Virus record (IMG/VR): IMGVR_UViG_3300044825_001111
Location: 1-50,963 of that record
From: a virus
DNA: 50,963 nucleotides
Direction: 5' to 3' (one strand)
This document shows, piece by piece, positions 7,493-14,688 of this stretch. A program made the position numbers and the translations under genes. The notes below the pieces were generated by a model. It saw only the letters and a program-made list of their open reading frames with translations. It was not told where the DNA came from and searched no databases. Position 1 is the stretch's first letter, and each line of letters begins with the position of its first letter.

Positions 7493-7861
7493 TCAATCTT
7501 CGCTGCCGCCAGTGCCGCCATCGTTCCCGCCCTGAAGCAGCAGGTGGCGAACCGCTTCAAGATGCGGCGCATAAAACTCCGGGTCGCTTGCCTCCATGGC
7601 GGCAATTGCCTCTCGCATGGCGACGAATAGTTTCTGACTTTCTGCACGATTGGCCTCGACCTTCTCCGCGCACCACCGCAGGTGCGCTGCTTCGATTTCT
7701 CGCGCCTCTTCGACGGTCGGCCGACGTTCACAGAACATCATGTGGCGGACAGTGCTGGCGGGCTTGCTGTGCCAGTTCAGGCGGACGCGGATACGCCACT
7801 CACGCTCGCGCAGCTTTCCTTCGCCGCCGAGCTCGCGGAGCTTTGTGGCGTAGGCACTCAT
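7493..7861 (-). CDS. Hypothetical protein, 122 aa
   Basis: ATG at 7861, preceded by a weak AGGGG. The protein is charged and mostly helical (REREWRIRVRLNW, PTVEEAREIEAAHLRWC) and ends in a Gly-rich tail. It is the first gene after the hairpin at 7938-7973, so its expression depends on read-through or a local start. No family recognised. Confidence 0.6.
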   Translation of the reverse strand: MSAYATKLRELGGEGKLREREWRIRVRLNWHSKPASTVRHMMFCERRPTVEEAREIEAAHLRWCAEKVEANRAESQKLFVAMREAIAAMEASDPEFYAPHLEAVRHLLLQGGNDGGTGGSED

Positions 7862-7937
7862 GGGTTGCCCCTACGTTGGAGCGCATTTCCAATTCGCTGG
7901 AATGGATGCGCGGTAGTGTCGAGGGCATGGAACAGAA

Positions 7938-7973
7938 GCTGAAAGAAAGAGCCGGGACCACGAAGGCCCCGGC
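7938..7973 (-). terminator. Terminator early in the leftward operon
   Basis: On the minus strand GCCGGGGCC pairs with GGTCCCGGC (9 bp with one G-U pair) around a TTCGT loop, followed by TCTTTCTTTC. It lies after only two genes (Cro-like and GIY-YIG). It could end the immediate-early transcript or serve as an antitermination point like lambda tL1. Confidence 0.75.
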
Positions 7974-8012
7974 CAGGCGTCGCCGCTTCAATGGGAAAAG
8001 CGGCGGGGAGAA

Positions 8013-8456
8013 TCATGCGGTGCGCCCTTCAGCAATCCGGGACTTTCTCCAAGCCAGATTGCCAGACCTTGGGTTTTCAAGAGCGCGTTGCCATGCAGCC
8101 TTCATTGATGCCGAACGCTTGGCTCGCGTGGTCTGCTTACTTGGGCCGCAATTCTTCCAAAGCAGCGCGTCAAATGAGGGTATGGGCTCTGACAAGCCAA
8201 GCCCGCGTTTGCCCTCCACAAACTCGCGCAGCCGTCCCGCAACAATGAACCATTCGTTGTGGTGCCGGTATTCTTCAAACTCGCGGTGCAGCGCAGATTC
8301 TTCTTTTGCAGACGACGCGGGCCAGATCGCTATGATGCGGCACGGAGACGCGCTATGGCGGGTGTAGCTTTCGGCTCGAAACTCGGGATTCGAAGATCGG
8401 CCGATCTTCACCATGCCGTTCATCGCTTCGACCATATAAACGTGAAGCCTGCTCAT
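8013..8456 (-). CDS. GIY-YIG-type nuclease (T5orf172/MUG113-like), 147 aa
   Basis: The N-terminus (VYMVEAMNGMVKIGRSSNP, later KEESALHREFEEYRHHNEWF) matches the MUG113/T5orf172 branch of GIY-YIG-like nucleases, with V-Y-x-V and V-K-I-G in place of the two tripeptides. The C-terminal third (SASMKAAWQRALENP) looks like a NUMOD3-type DNA-binding repeat. ATG at 8456 overlaps the Cro-like stop (ATGA). A free-standing mobile nuclease is the likeliest role. Confidence 0.75.
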   Translation of the reverse strand: MSRLHVYMVEAMNGMVKIGRSSNPEFRAESYTRHSASPCRIIAIWPASSAKEESALHREFEEYRHHNEWFIVAGRLREFVEGKRGLGLSEPIPSFDALLWKNCGPSKQTTRAKRSASMKAAWQRALENPRSGNLAWRKSRIAEGRTA

Positions 8457-8677
8457 GCGGCACTTTCCCGCTTCTTCGCGTGAAGGCTTACCAGCACATC
8501 AAAGTTCACGCCGCGAATGCCGCGATCCTTGCAGGCATCGACAAGCGCCGGCCAATAGACGACCGGAATAGATTGGCGCCGCTTCATTTCAGAAGCGGCA
8601 GATGGCTTGACGCCAAGCAGCGCAGCAACCTTGCCGCTGCCGCCCAATTCGTCAAAAATAGCGTTGATGCTTTCCAT
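8453..8677 (-). CDS. Cro-like DNA-binding protein (YdaS type), 74 aa
   Basis: Starts MESINAIFDELGG, with a helix-turn-helix segment (GKVAALLGVKPSAASEMKRR, residues about 13-32), then VVYWPALVDAC. This is the layout of YdaS/Cro-type regulators. The longer frame to 8695 is less likely because it would begin inside the operator-promoter region. As the first leftward gene, divergent from the repressor, it should shut off repressor synthesis and commit the phage to lytic growth. Confidence 0.8.
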   Translation of the reverse strand: MESINAIFDELGGSGKVAALLGVKPSAASEMKRRQSIPVVYWPALVDACKDRGIRGVNFDVLVSLHAKKRESAA

Positions 8678-8689
8678 GAACACGACCAC

Positions 8690-8715
8690 TAACACGCAGC
8701 GTGTAAGTCTGTCAA
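8690..8715 (-). promoter_or_regulatory. Leftward early promoter with operator 1
   Basis: Minus-strand TTGACA (8715-8710) is a perfect -35 box. About 17 nt further is a weak -10. Between them lies TAACACGCAGCGTGTAAG (8690-8707), whose core ACACGC-A-GCGTGT is a perfect inverted repeat. A repressor bound here would block the promoter. The same operator form recurs at 9131-9148. Confidence 0.7.
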
Positions 8716-8753
8716 CATTATTTGTGGAAGCGTCGGCTGTAACGTTTCAGCCT

Positions 8754-9086
8754 ATGGAAACGATGCACTCCAGGCTGCGCGCGGCCCGCCTCAGCGCGGG
8801 GTTCAAGCCTGCAAAGGGCGCTGCCGAAAGGCACGGCTGGCCTGTCTCGACATACTCGGCACATGAAAACGGCCAGAACGATTACGGGCCGGAAGTCGCT
8901 GAAAACTATGCCAAAGCCTTTAGAACAAGCGCGAAATGGCTGTTGCTTGGCGGCGATTTAGTGGCTGATGAAGTCGCAGAGGTGGCGGCAGACCTGCGCG
9001 AACTCCCGGAAGCCGAGTCGCGGGCGATCTTGGCGGAACTTCGGACCATGATTAAGACGGCCAAGATGCTCGGAAAGGCTCGTTAA
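8754..9086 (+). CDS. CI-like XRE-family repressor, 110 aa
   Basis: Starts METMHSRLRAARLSAGF. An XRE helix-turn-helix follows (PAKGAAERHGWPVSTYSAHE), then YAKAFRTSAKWLLLGG, common in short prophage repressors. There is no LexA/S24 peptidase domain, so induction cannot be by RecA-driven self-cleavage of this protein. No good ribosome site precedes the ATG, so a leaderless or weakly translated message is possible. Two matching operators flank the gene. Confidence 0.8.
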   Translation: METMHSRLRAARLSAGFKPAKGAAERHGWPVSTYSAHENGQNDYGPEVAENYAKAFRTSAKWLLLGGDLVADEVAEVAADLRELPEAESRAILAELRTMIKTAKMLGKAR

Positions 9087-9129
9087 ATCGGCCACATATA
9101 TTCTTTGCTCATTCCTTACACAATTCATG

Positions 9130-9158
9130 TTGACATAAAGCGTGTAAGAGATTAGGTT
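9130..9158 (+). promoter_or_regulatory. Rightward early promoter with operator 2
   Basis: TTGACA at 9130-9135 and TAGGTT at 9153-9158, 17 nt apart, form a plausible sigma-70 promoter for the genes from 9186 on. Overlapping the -35 box, 9131-9148 matches operator 1 at 14 of 18 positions, including GCGTGTAAG in full. A further TTACAC lies at 9116-9121. Confidence 0.7.
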
Positions 9159-9185
9159 CGGACCATCCACTCAGGAGATGCGCCG

Positions 9186-9407
9186 ATGCCTGCAAACCCC
9201 CGCCCCTGGACCTACCGCAAGACCTACGTCGGGTCGTCCCCGTTTCTGACGATCAGCGACGCGAACGGCCAGCCGTTCGCCTATCTCACGCTTTGGCCTG
9301 AGAACGTCGAGGCAAACGCCCGGCTGATCTGCGAGGCGGTGAACGCTGCACCGGTTGAGACGGTGACGGGTTTCAATCTGACCACCGAGCCGAGCGAGGT
9401 GGCGTGA
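9186..9407 (+). CDS. Hypothetical protein, 73 aa; first gene of rightward operon
   Basis: ATG at 9186, with AGGAG about 10 nt upstream. The sequence (PWTYRKTYVGSSPFLTISDA, GQPFAYLTLWPENVEANARL, ICEAVNAA) looks like the small beta-alpha proteins common in phage early regions. No named family. It is the first gene after the operator-controlled promoter at 9130. Confidence 0.65.
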   Translation: MPANPRPWTYRKTYVGSSPFLTISDANGQPFAYLTLWPENVEANARLICEAVNAAPVETVTGFNLTTEPSEVA

Positions 9408-9595
9408 TGATTAGTCGGATAATTATCGTCGGCCCGAACAATCAATTCCCGCGCCTCAGCGGTGAAGCCCACACGGCGAGGGCATGTTCGCCGAGCCCCA
9501 GGAGTGTCCAAGCAGAAACTGCAAACCCTAGCTCAGTCACACATGGCGGCCGGCTTCCTCAGTACAGGCCGGCCGCCGATCGGGGGCGGGGATGA
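9404..9595 (+). CDS. Small hypothetical protein, 63 aa
   Basis: ATG at 9404 overlaps the end of the preceding gene, and its TGA overlaps the ATG of the next (ATGA at 9592). The product has a short hydrophobic start (MMISRIIIVGPNN) and a polar, Ser/Arg-rich tail. The overlaps support translation, but the composition is not strongly protein-like. Confidence 0.4.
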   Translation: MMISRIIIVGPNNQFPRLSGEAHTARACSPSPRSVQAETANPSSVTHGGRLPQYRPAADRGRG

Positions 9596-9771
9596 AGCAG
9601 CTCTTTGCGCTTTTCTTGGCCTGGCCCGGCGGCAGCGAATACCTCGTCGCCACGGACCTCACGATTGAGCAATGCGCGGGAAGGGCGGCGATGGAGCGGA
9701 TGGCCGACGAGAGGTGGTCCGTCCGCTGCGAGCCGCAACGGAAGGTGTTTCGGGTGGTGAGGAGGAAATGA
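9592..9771 (+). CDS. Small hypothetical protein, 59 aa
   Basis: Reads MKQLFALFLAWPGGSEYLVA and then TDLTIEQCAGRAAMERMADE, ending VVRRK. It starts in an ATGA overlap and ends in an ATGA overlap with the 130-aa gene. The N-terminal hydrophobic stretch is short and may be a buried strand or weak signal. Function unknown. Confidence 0.6.
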   Translation: MKQLFALFLAWPGGSEYLVATDLTIEQCAGRAAMERMADERWSVRCEPQRKVFRVVRRK

Positions 9772-10160
9772 GAACCCCCACACCCCACGTCGACCTTTAC
9801 GGCTGGTGGATGGTCGCCCTCGGCGGCGGCGATCCCGAGACGACCCACGAAGTTCAATGTGGCTGGTTTAAGCGCCGACTGGTGAAGGGCGGGCCGTGGG
9901 TGCCGGCACGGATCTGGATGGATCAGCCGGTCGACGAACTGGGCGAACTCTGCGGCGACGAAACCCTGCAATGCGAGGTCGCTGGCCGCTGGGCCGATCC
10001 CGAGGACGCCTGGACCTGGCTCTGCGCCAATCCGATCAGTGAGCAAGAGTTCAAGTATCTGACCGCGCTTGCCGAGCATTGCGAGCGGCACGAGCCGGAC
10101 CATCCGGCGGCCAATCCGCGCAAAGCCATCGACCATTTGTCAACGCCTCTGCATTTCTGA
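9768..10160 (+). CDS. Hypothetical protein upstream of the recT cluster, 130 aa
   Basis: ATG at 9768 has a near-ideal GGAGGAA a few bases upstream, so the longer frame from 9672 is rejected. The protein is Trp-rich and acidic (VDLYGWWMVALGGGDPETTH, WVPARIWMDQPVDELGELC, DAWTWLCANPISEQEF). It is probably a small early protein linked to the recombination genes. No family named. Confidence 0.65.
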   Translation: MRTPTPHVDLYGWWMVALGGGDPETTHEVQCGWFKRRLVKGGPWVPARIWMDQPVDELGELCGDETLQCEVAGRWADPEDAWTWLCANPISEQEFKYLTALAEHCERHEPDHPAANPRKAIDHLSTPLHF

Positions 10161-10171
10161 AAGGAACCACC

Positions 10172-10957
10172 ATGTCGCTTGCCGAAGACCTGCGCGGCCA
10201 CAACCTGCCGCCCCCTGACCTGCTCACCGGCGATGCCCTGCGCGCCAAGCTGCAGGCCGACCACGAGGCCTTGCTGAAACGCCGCGACGAATTGCTCGCG
10301 GCCGAGGCGCGGATCCCGGCGATCGATAACGAGGACGCCGCCCGCAAATGCTCGGATTTCATCAAGCAGATCACGGCCGCCGCCAAGACGGCAGACACCG
10401 CTAGGGTCGGCGCCAAGGAGCCCTACCTGGAAGGCGGGCGCGGGATTGATGGGTTTTTCCGCGCAATCAGCGATCCGCTCACCGATCTCAAGAAGAAGGT
10501 CGAGCGCAAGCTCACCGACTACCTGCGCCAGAAAGAGGCCGAAGAGCGTGAACGCCGCCAGCGCGAAGAGCGGGAAGCCCGCGAGCGGGCCGAACAGGCC
10601 CGCAGGGAAGCCGAAGCCGCCGCCCAGGCCATGCGCGACGCCGCCAGCCTCGACGAAGCGGTGCAGGCCGAGAAGGCCGCCGATGCCGCCGCCGCTGATG
10701 TGGTGAAGGCCGAAGCCGCCGCCACCGCCAAGCCCGCCGAACTGTCGCGGACCCGCGGCGAGTATGGCGCAGTCTCGAGCCTCAGAACCGAATGGGTTTT
10801 CGAAGGCGTCGACCGCGCGACGATCGACCTTGAGACGCTTCGCCCCTACCTGCCGGTCGACGGCATCGAGAAGGCGATCCGATCCTTCATCCGCGCCGGT
10901 GGCCGCGAGCTGCGCGGCACCCGGATCTACGAAACCACAAACGCAGTCGTGAGGTAA
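10172..10957 (+). CDS. Coiled-coil protein paired with RecT, 261 aa
   Basis: ATG at 10172 follows AAAGGAA. The first 90 residues form a helical domain. Residues about 105-190 are a long charged coiled coil (Glu/Arg/Ala rich), and a compact C-terminal domain follows (GVDRATIDLETLRPYLPVDG). Proteins of this kind often sit directly before recT in phages and are presumed recombination partners. The recT ATG is 3 nt past its stop. Confidence 0.65.
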   Translation: MSLAEDLRGHNLPPPDLLTGDALRAKLQADHEALLKRRDELLAAEARIPAIDNEDAARKCSDFIKQITAAAKTADTARVGAKEPYLEGGRGIDGFFRAISDPLTDLKKKVERKLTDYLRQKEAEERERRQREEREARERAEQARREAEAAAQAMRDAASLDEAVQAEKAADAAAADVVKAEAAATAKPAELSRTRGEYGAVSSLRTEWVFEGVDRATIDLETLRPYLPVDGIEKAIRSFIRAGGRELRGTRIYETTNAVVR

Positions 10958-10960
10958 GCC

Positions 10961-12001
10961 ATGAACGAAGTCGCCACGAAAGCCCCGAACCCGCTGGTCG
11001 CTTTGCACGACCAGATGGAACGCCGAACCGGCCAGTTCGCCGCCGCCCTGCCCGCTCACATTCCCGCCGAGAGGTTCAAGCGGGTGCTGCTGACCGCGGT
11101 CCAGAATAACCCGACGTTGGCCACCGCTGACCGGCAGACCTTCTTCAACAGCGCGATGAAGGCGGCCCAGGACGGACTTCTGCCGGACGGCCGCGAAGGC
11201 GCGATGGTGATCTACAAGACCAAGGTCAAAGAGGGCAACCGCGAGTTCTGGGTCGACGCCGTCCAATGGATGCCCATGATCGGCGGGATCCGCAAGAAGG
11301 TCCGCAACTCGGGCGAGATCGAGACATGGGACGCCCATTGCGTCTACGAGAACGACGCCTTCGAGTTCGAGCTCGGCGACAGCCCCTACATCAAGCACAA
11401 GCCCGCACTGAGCGGCGACCGCGGCAAGATCATCGCCGCCTATTCGGTGGCGACTTTGAAGAGCGGCGAGAAGTCCCGCGAGGTCATGTCGATCGACGAG
11501 ATCATGGCGGTCTGGCGGAAGTCGTCGAAGCAGAAGGACAAGGAAGGGAACCCGAGCGGCCCCTGGAAGGACCACCTCGGCGAAATGTGTCGCAAGACGG
11601 TCGCGCGCCGGCACTCCAAGGTGCTGCCGATGTCGACCGATCTGGACGACCTGCTGCGCCGGGACGATGACCTGTACGACATGGAAGGCGCCAGCGACAA
11701 GGCATTGCCGCCGTCTGCGAAGCGCCCGCAGATCAGCGACTTTGCCGAACTGCCACAGAACCCGGTGATGACCGAGGATCCGAAGGCGCCGAAGCCCGAA
11801 CCCGCCGCCGAGAAGGTCGACGAGGAAACCGGCGAGATCACCGAGGTCGGCGTTCCCGAGGCGATGGAGCTGGGCCGCCAGCGTCGCAAGGACAATCGGC
11901 CCAGGCGCCCGATCGACGGGCTGACCGAAGCCGAGGCCTCGGCATTTCTGCAGGGCTGGGACAGCGAAGACGATCTCATACAGCAGGCCGCGAAACGTTG
12001 A
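10961..12001 (+). CDS. recT: RecT-family single-strand annealing protein, 346 aa
   Basis: Shows the RecT core: FFNSAMKAAQDGLLPDGREG, then QWMPMIGGIRKKVRNSGEIE, KGEKSREVMSIDEI-like strands and WKDHLGEMCRKTVARRHSKV. RecT coats single-stranded DNA and anneals it to a complementary strand, which drives phage recombination. The family core ends near residue 230, and a charged, Pro-rich tail of about 110 residues follows. No RecE-type exonuclease gene is adjacent; the VRR-NUC protein is in the other operon. Confidence 0.93.
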   Translation: MNEVATKAPNPLVALHDQMERRTGQFAAALPAHIPAERFKRVLLTAVQNNPTLATADRQTFFNSAMKAAQDGLLPDGREGAMVIYKTKVKEGNREFWVDAVQWMPMIGGIRKKVRNSGEIETWDAHCVYENDAFEFELGDSPYIKHKPALSGDRGKIIAAYSVATLKSGEKSREVMSIDEIMAVWRKSSKQKDKEGNPSGPWKDHLGEMCRKTVARRHSKVLPMSTDLDDLLRRDDDLYDMEGASDKALPPSAKRPQISDFAELPQNPVMTEDPKAPKPEPAAEKVDEETGEITEVGVPEAMELGRQRRKDNRPRRPIDGLTEAEASAFLQGWDSEDDLIQQAAKR

Positions 12002-12033
12002 ACGTGCATAAGCAAACCAGACAGGAGAACGAA

Positions 12034-12786
12034 ATGGCTAAGAACGAAACGACTGCGACACTCCACATCGACCCGCTCAAGCAGGGCCGCGTCAAGATGC
12101 GGATCATTGGCTCCACGCCGATGTTCTTCAACGCGATGAGCGCCAAGGCGAAGCGATCGCTGCTGCTTGGCGGCGGCAAGAAGACTGCGGCCGAGAAGAA
12201 GGAGATCAAGCATGATCCCGAGGCCGAGTTCCGCGACAGCACCTATCGGTCGCAGTCAGGCCCGACGCTGCTGGTGTTCCCGGCGCCCGGCATCAAGAAT
12301 GCGATGGCGACCGCCGCACTCGTCACCGACGGCGTGAAGAAAACCGACGTGCAGCGGCTGATCTTCTTGCCGCAGGAAAAGGTATCGATCTGGGGTCGGC
12401 CGTACCTGCGGATGGACGTGGTTCGCAGCGCCGACATGAACAAAACGCCAGACGTTCGGACGCGCGCTTTCCTGCCGCGCTGGTGCGCCGAGGTGGACTT
12501 CGCCTTTGTGACGCCGAGCCTGTCGGTTCACTCGATCGCCTCGCTGCTGGCGAACGCCGGGCTGGTGTCGGGGATCGGCGACTTCCGGCAGGAAAAGGGC
12601 AAAGGCAGCTATGGAACCTTCCGCATTGTCTCGGACGAGGACGACGAAGCGCTCTGGAAGGAACTAACCGAAAGCGAAGGGCGCGAGTGCCAAGAGGCGG
12701 CGATGGCCGATCCTCATGCGTTTGATTCCGAAACGCAGGAACTGTGGGCGATGCTTCGTCAGGAGCGGATGCGCAGGGCGGCGTGA
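12034..12786 (+). CDS. Conserved-looking protein downstream of recT, 250 aa
   Basis: ATG at 12034 has AGGAGAA upstream and is preferred over 11998. The sequence has a well-ordered middle (MRIIGSTPMFFNAMS, FPAPGIKNAMATAALVTDGV, YLRMDVVRSADMN) and an end of DFRQEKGKGSYGTFRIV before an acidic tail. I recognise it as a type seen beside phage recombination genes but know no function. It ends where the repeat tract begins. Confidence 0.75.
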   Translation: MAKNETTATLHIDPLKQGRVKMRIIGSTPMFFNAMSAKAKRSLLLGGGKKTAAEKKEIKHDPEAEFRDSTYRSQSGPTLLVFPAPGIKNAMATAALVTDGVKKTDVQRLIFLPQEKVSIWGRPYLRMDVVRSADMNKTPDVRTRAFLPRWCAEVDFAFVTPSLSVHSIASLLANAGLVSGIGDFRQEKGKGSYGTFRIVSDEDDEALWKELTESEGRECQEAAMADPHAFDSETQELWAMLRQERMRRAA

Positions 12787-13292
12787 TGAGCTTGGTCGAG
12801 GTGAGGCACGGCCGGTCGAGATCTGGATGGGCGCGGTCAGGCATGGCGGTCGGCGTTAGGAACGGCGGGGTGTGTCCCGCAGAGTTATGGCTTGGCGGTC
12901 GGGGCACGGTTCGGCACGGCGGCGCGGGTCATGGAATGGCGGTCCTGGAGAGGCTGGTTCTGGTCAGGCGCTGCACGTCCGGTCAAGGCGGTCGAGGACG
13001 GACAGGCCCGGCAGGGACCGGCCGGATTGGTCACGGCACGGGTCAGGCGGTCGCGGTTTGGCCTCGCGCTTCGGGGCTGGGTGAGTTGAGGTGCGGCGAG
13101 GTCTGGCGGTCCTGGTCGGGCCGGGCCTGCAGCGGAGAGGCGCGACATGGCGAGTCGCGTTCAGTTCCGGCTGGGCGGTCAAGGTACGTCGTGGCTGTGT
13201 TTGGCGTGGTGGCGAATGGTCTGGCGACGCAAGGCGGTCGAGGACTGGCATCGCGTGGACTGGCAGGGTTTGGCGCGGGCTGGCGGTCATGA
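12786..13292 (+). CDS. Possible low-complexity ORF inside the repeat tract, 168 aa
   Basis: The ATG at 12786 overlaps the preceding TGA (TGATG), so coupled translation is possible. The product is almost only Gly, Arg, Ser, Ala, Val and Trp, with no recognisable fold. Open frames exist on both strands here because the DNA is G-rich and short-periodic. It is probably not a functional protein, but translation through the tract cannot be excluded. Confidence 0.2.
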   Translation: MSLVEVRHGRSRSGWARSGMAVGVRNGGVCPAELWLGGRGTVRHGGAGHGMAVLERLVLVRRCTSGQGGRGRTGPAGTGRIGHGTGQAVAVWPRASGLGELRCGEVWRSWSGRACSGEARHGESRSVPAGRSRYVVAVFGVVANGLATQGGRGLASRGLAGFGAGWRS

Positions 13293-13332
13293 AGGGGAAT
13301 GTTCTGGCGCGGCCCGGAGTGTCGCGGCGGTC
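12845..13332 (+). repeat. Pentamer-periodic G-rich repeat tract with ten GGCGGTC cores
   Basis: GGCGGTC occurs at 12845, 12894, 12938, 12987, 13046, 13105, 13174, 13233, 13282 and 13326. Successive starts are 49, 44, 49, 59, 59, 69, 59, 49 and 44 nt apart, all equal to 5n+4. The DNA between reads as GGTC followed by n pentamers of mainly NNGGN (n = 9, 8, 9, 11, 11, 13, 11, 9, 8). About 55 of 89 pentamers keep GG in phase by hand count. The plus strand is far richer in G than C. The non-coding stretch 12787-13373 holds this tract and nothing else I can support. Confidence 0.8.
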
Positions 13333-13373
13333 AAGGCAAGCATGGAAACGGAACGGCTTGGATAGGACAGACA

Positions 13374-13901
13374 ATGGCGAAGTTTGACAGAACTTACCGA
13401 CAAAAGATCGTCGACGAATACCTCAACGCGACGGGCGAGAACACTTTCGTGCCCGCCGCTTTCATCGACTGGCTGCGCGATCAGCCAGACCATCGGGCTT
13501 ATCCGATCTTCTTCTCCAAATCCGACGAGGACGCGGCTGCAGAATACCGGATCAACCTGGCCCGGCAGTTCGTCAGCGGCTTGCGGGTGAAGATCCGCAT
13601 GACCGCGACGACGATCGACGAGGGCGGGCGCGAGGTGAAGGTGACGGAGAGCGCGGTGACCGCGGTGCGGGTGCCGGCCTTCTATTCACCACTGAGCGAG
13701 CGAAAGGGCGGCGGCGGTTATCACGCCTTCGACTCCGAGGATCCTGCGGCGTTGCGCGAGCTGCGCCGGCAGGCGGCGACCGATCTTCGCCGGTTCATCC
13801 ACCGGCACGAGGGCATCGCCAAGTTGAGCGGGATCTCGCTCGAAGCAATCAAGGTCATTGCTGCAGCGTTTGACGCACTCGACGTCAGCGAGGCGGCGTG
13901 A
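13374..13901 (+). CDS. Hypothetical protein, 175 aa
   Basis: ATG at 13374, just past the repeat tract, with a weak purine-rich leader. Begins MAKFDRTYRQKIVDEYLNAT, followed by FIDWLRDQPDHRAYPIFFSK and a beta strand segment, and ends in helices (DLRRFIHRHEGIAKLSGISL). It appears soluble and well folded. Similar proteins occur in early regions of alphaproteobacterial phages, but I know no function. Confidence 0.7.
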   Translation: MAKFDRTYRQKIVDEYLNATGENTFVPAAFIDWLRDQPDHRAYPIFFSKSDEDAAAEYRINLARQFVSGLRVKIRMTATTIDEGGREVKVTESAVTAVRVPAFYSPLSERKGGGGYHAFDSEDPAALRELRRQAATDLRRFIHRHEGIAKLSGISLEAIKVIAAAFDALDVSEAA

Positions 13902-13984
13902 TGGTCACGGCGGTCATGCCCCGGATGGGTAAGGTGCGGAACGGCGTATCTCGGAATGAACTGGAAGCGGCAAAGGAGGCCACC

Positions 13985-14131
13985 ATGGCGAAAGAGGCAA
14001 CGTCGAAGCGGGTCGCGCGCATCGCGGCGAAGGTGCTCAAGCAGAAGGATCTGTTCGGGCCGGACATCCTGGCGCTGGCGGCGAGCTGCCTGACCCAGCG
14101 CGAGCCGAAGAAGAAGCCAGCCAAGAAGTAG
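13985..14131 (+). CDS. Small basic protein, 48 aa
   Basis: ATG at 13985 is preceded by AAAGGAGG at good spacing, so this start is preferred over the frame opening at 13898. The product, MAKEATSKRVARIAAKVLKQ onward with a KKKPAKK tail, is Lys/Ala rich and could bind DNA. Function unknown. Confidence 0.6.
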   Translation: MAKEATSKRVARIAAKVLKQKDLFGPDILALAASCLTQREPKKKPAKK

Positions 14132-14165
14132 TGCAGTGCAGTAACCCCAACAGGAGAATGAACCG

Positions 14166-14369
14166 ATGAAGTATCTACTTGCAGCAATCGCGATCGCGGC
14201 CATTACGACCCAGTCGCCGGCCTTCGACAAGCCCGCCTATGAAGCCGCGAAGCAGCAATGGAAGTCGGACAAGGCCGACTGGAAGGTCGCCGAGGAAGCC
14301 TGGAAGGCGGACGGCAAGCCGGACCCGAAGCCTGCGAAGCCCGCGAAGCCGGACCGCTCGCTCTACTAA
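14166..14369 (+). CDS. Small exported protein, 67 aa
   Basis: AGGAG lies about 10 nt before the ATG. Residues 1-19 (MKYLLAAIAIAAITTQSPA) form a signal peptide. The mature part is Lys/Trp/Pro rich with repeated KADWK/KADG and KPAKPAKP. It may act in the periplasm or alter the envelope. No known family. Confidence 0.55.
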   Translation: MKYLLAAIAIAAITTQSPAFDKPAYEAAKQQWKSDKADWKVAEEAWKADGKPDPKPAKPAKPDRSLY

Positions 14370-14436
14370 CCCAGCGCGGCGGCGATCGGGTCACGGAATC
14401 CGGTCGCCGCGCACGATCAACACTGAGGGCAAGACG

Positions 14437-14688
14437 ATGACCGAGGAAGAAGCAAAGACGAAGTGGTGCCCGCATGTGCGGTACTCTTGGAGACAAGACC
14501 CGTCATCAAACAGATGGTCGCAATCAGCGACAGAAGGCGATCCCTCCACGACTGCATTCAATCCCGTTGCCTGCCGCTGCATCGGCTCTGAGTGCATGGC
14601 GTGGCGGTGGATTGAGGTCATGTTTCGAGACGCCATTGATAGCAGCAAGGCGCCAGAAGGCTACTGCGGACTGGCAGGCAAGCCATGA
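14437..14688 (+). CDS. Cys-rich small protein, 83 aa
   Basis: Starts MTEEEAKTKWCPHVRYSW. It carries WCPH, then CRCIGSECMAWRWIE and GYCGL. The C-x-C-x(4)-CMAWRW motif recurs in many phage early proteins and suggests a metal site. ATG at 14437; the longer frame upstream is a shadow of the exported-protein gene. Function unknown. Confidence 0.7.
   Translation: MTEEEAKTKWCPHVRYSWRQDPSSNRWSQSATEGDPSTTAFNPVACRCIGSECMAWRWIEVMFRDAIDSSKAPEGYCGLAGKP

Noticed and set aside
9923-11614. A 563-codon minus-strand frame opposite the recT operon
   Set aside because: It is antisense to clear RecT and coiled-coil genes, with low-complexity Gly/Leu/Asp-rich content and no domain. It is an effect of high GC.
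12845-13332. A CRISPR array
   Set aside because: The 7-bp core and spacings of 44-69 nt with G-rich pentamers do not match repeat-spacer form, and no cas genes are present.
12323-13374. Minus-strand frames across the repeat tract
   Set aside because: Their Pro/Arg/Thr-rich products mirror the G-rich repeats; no start signals or domains are seen.
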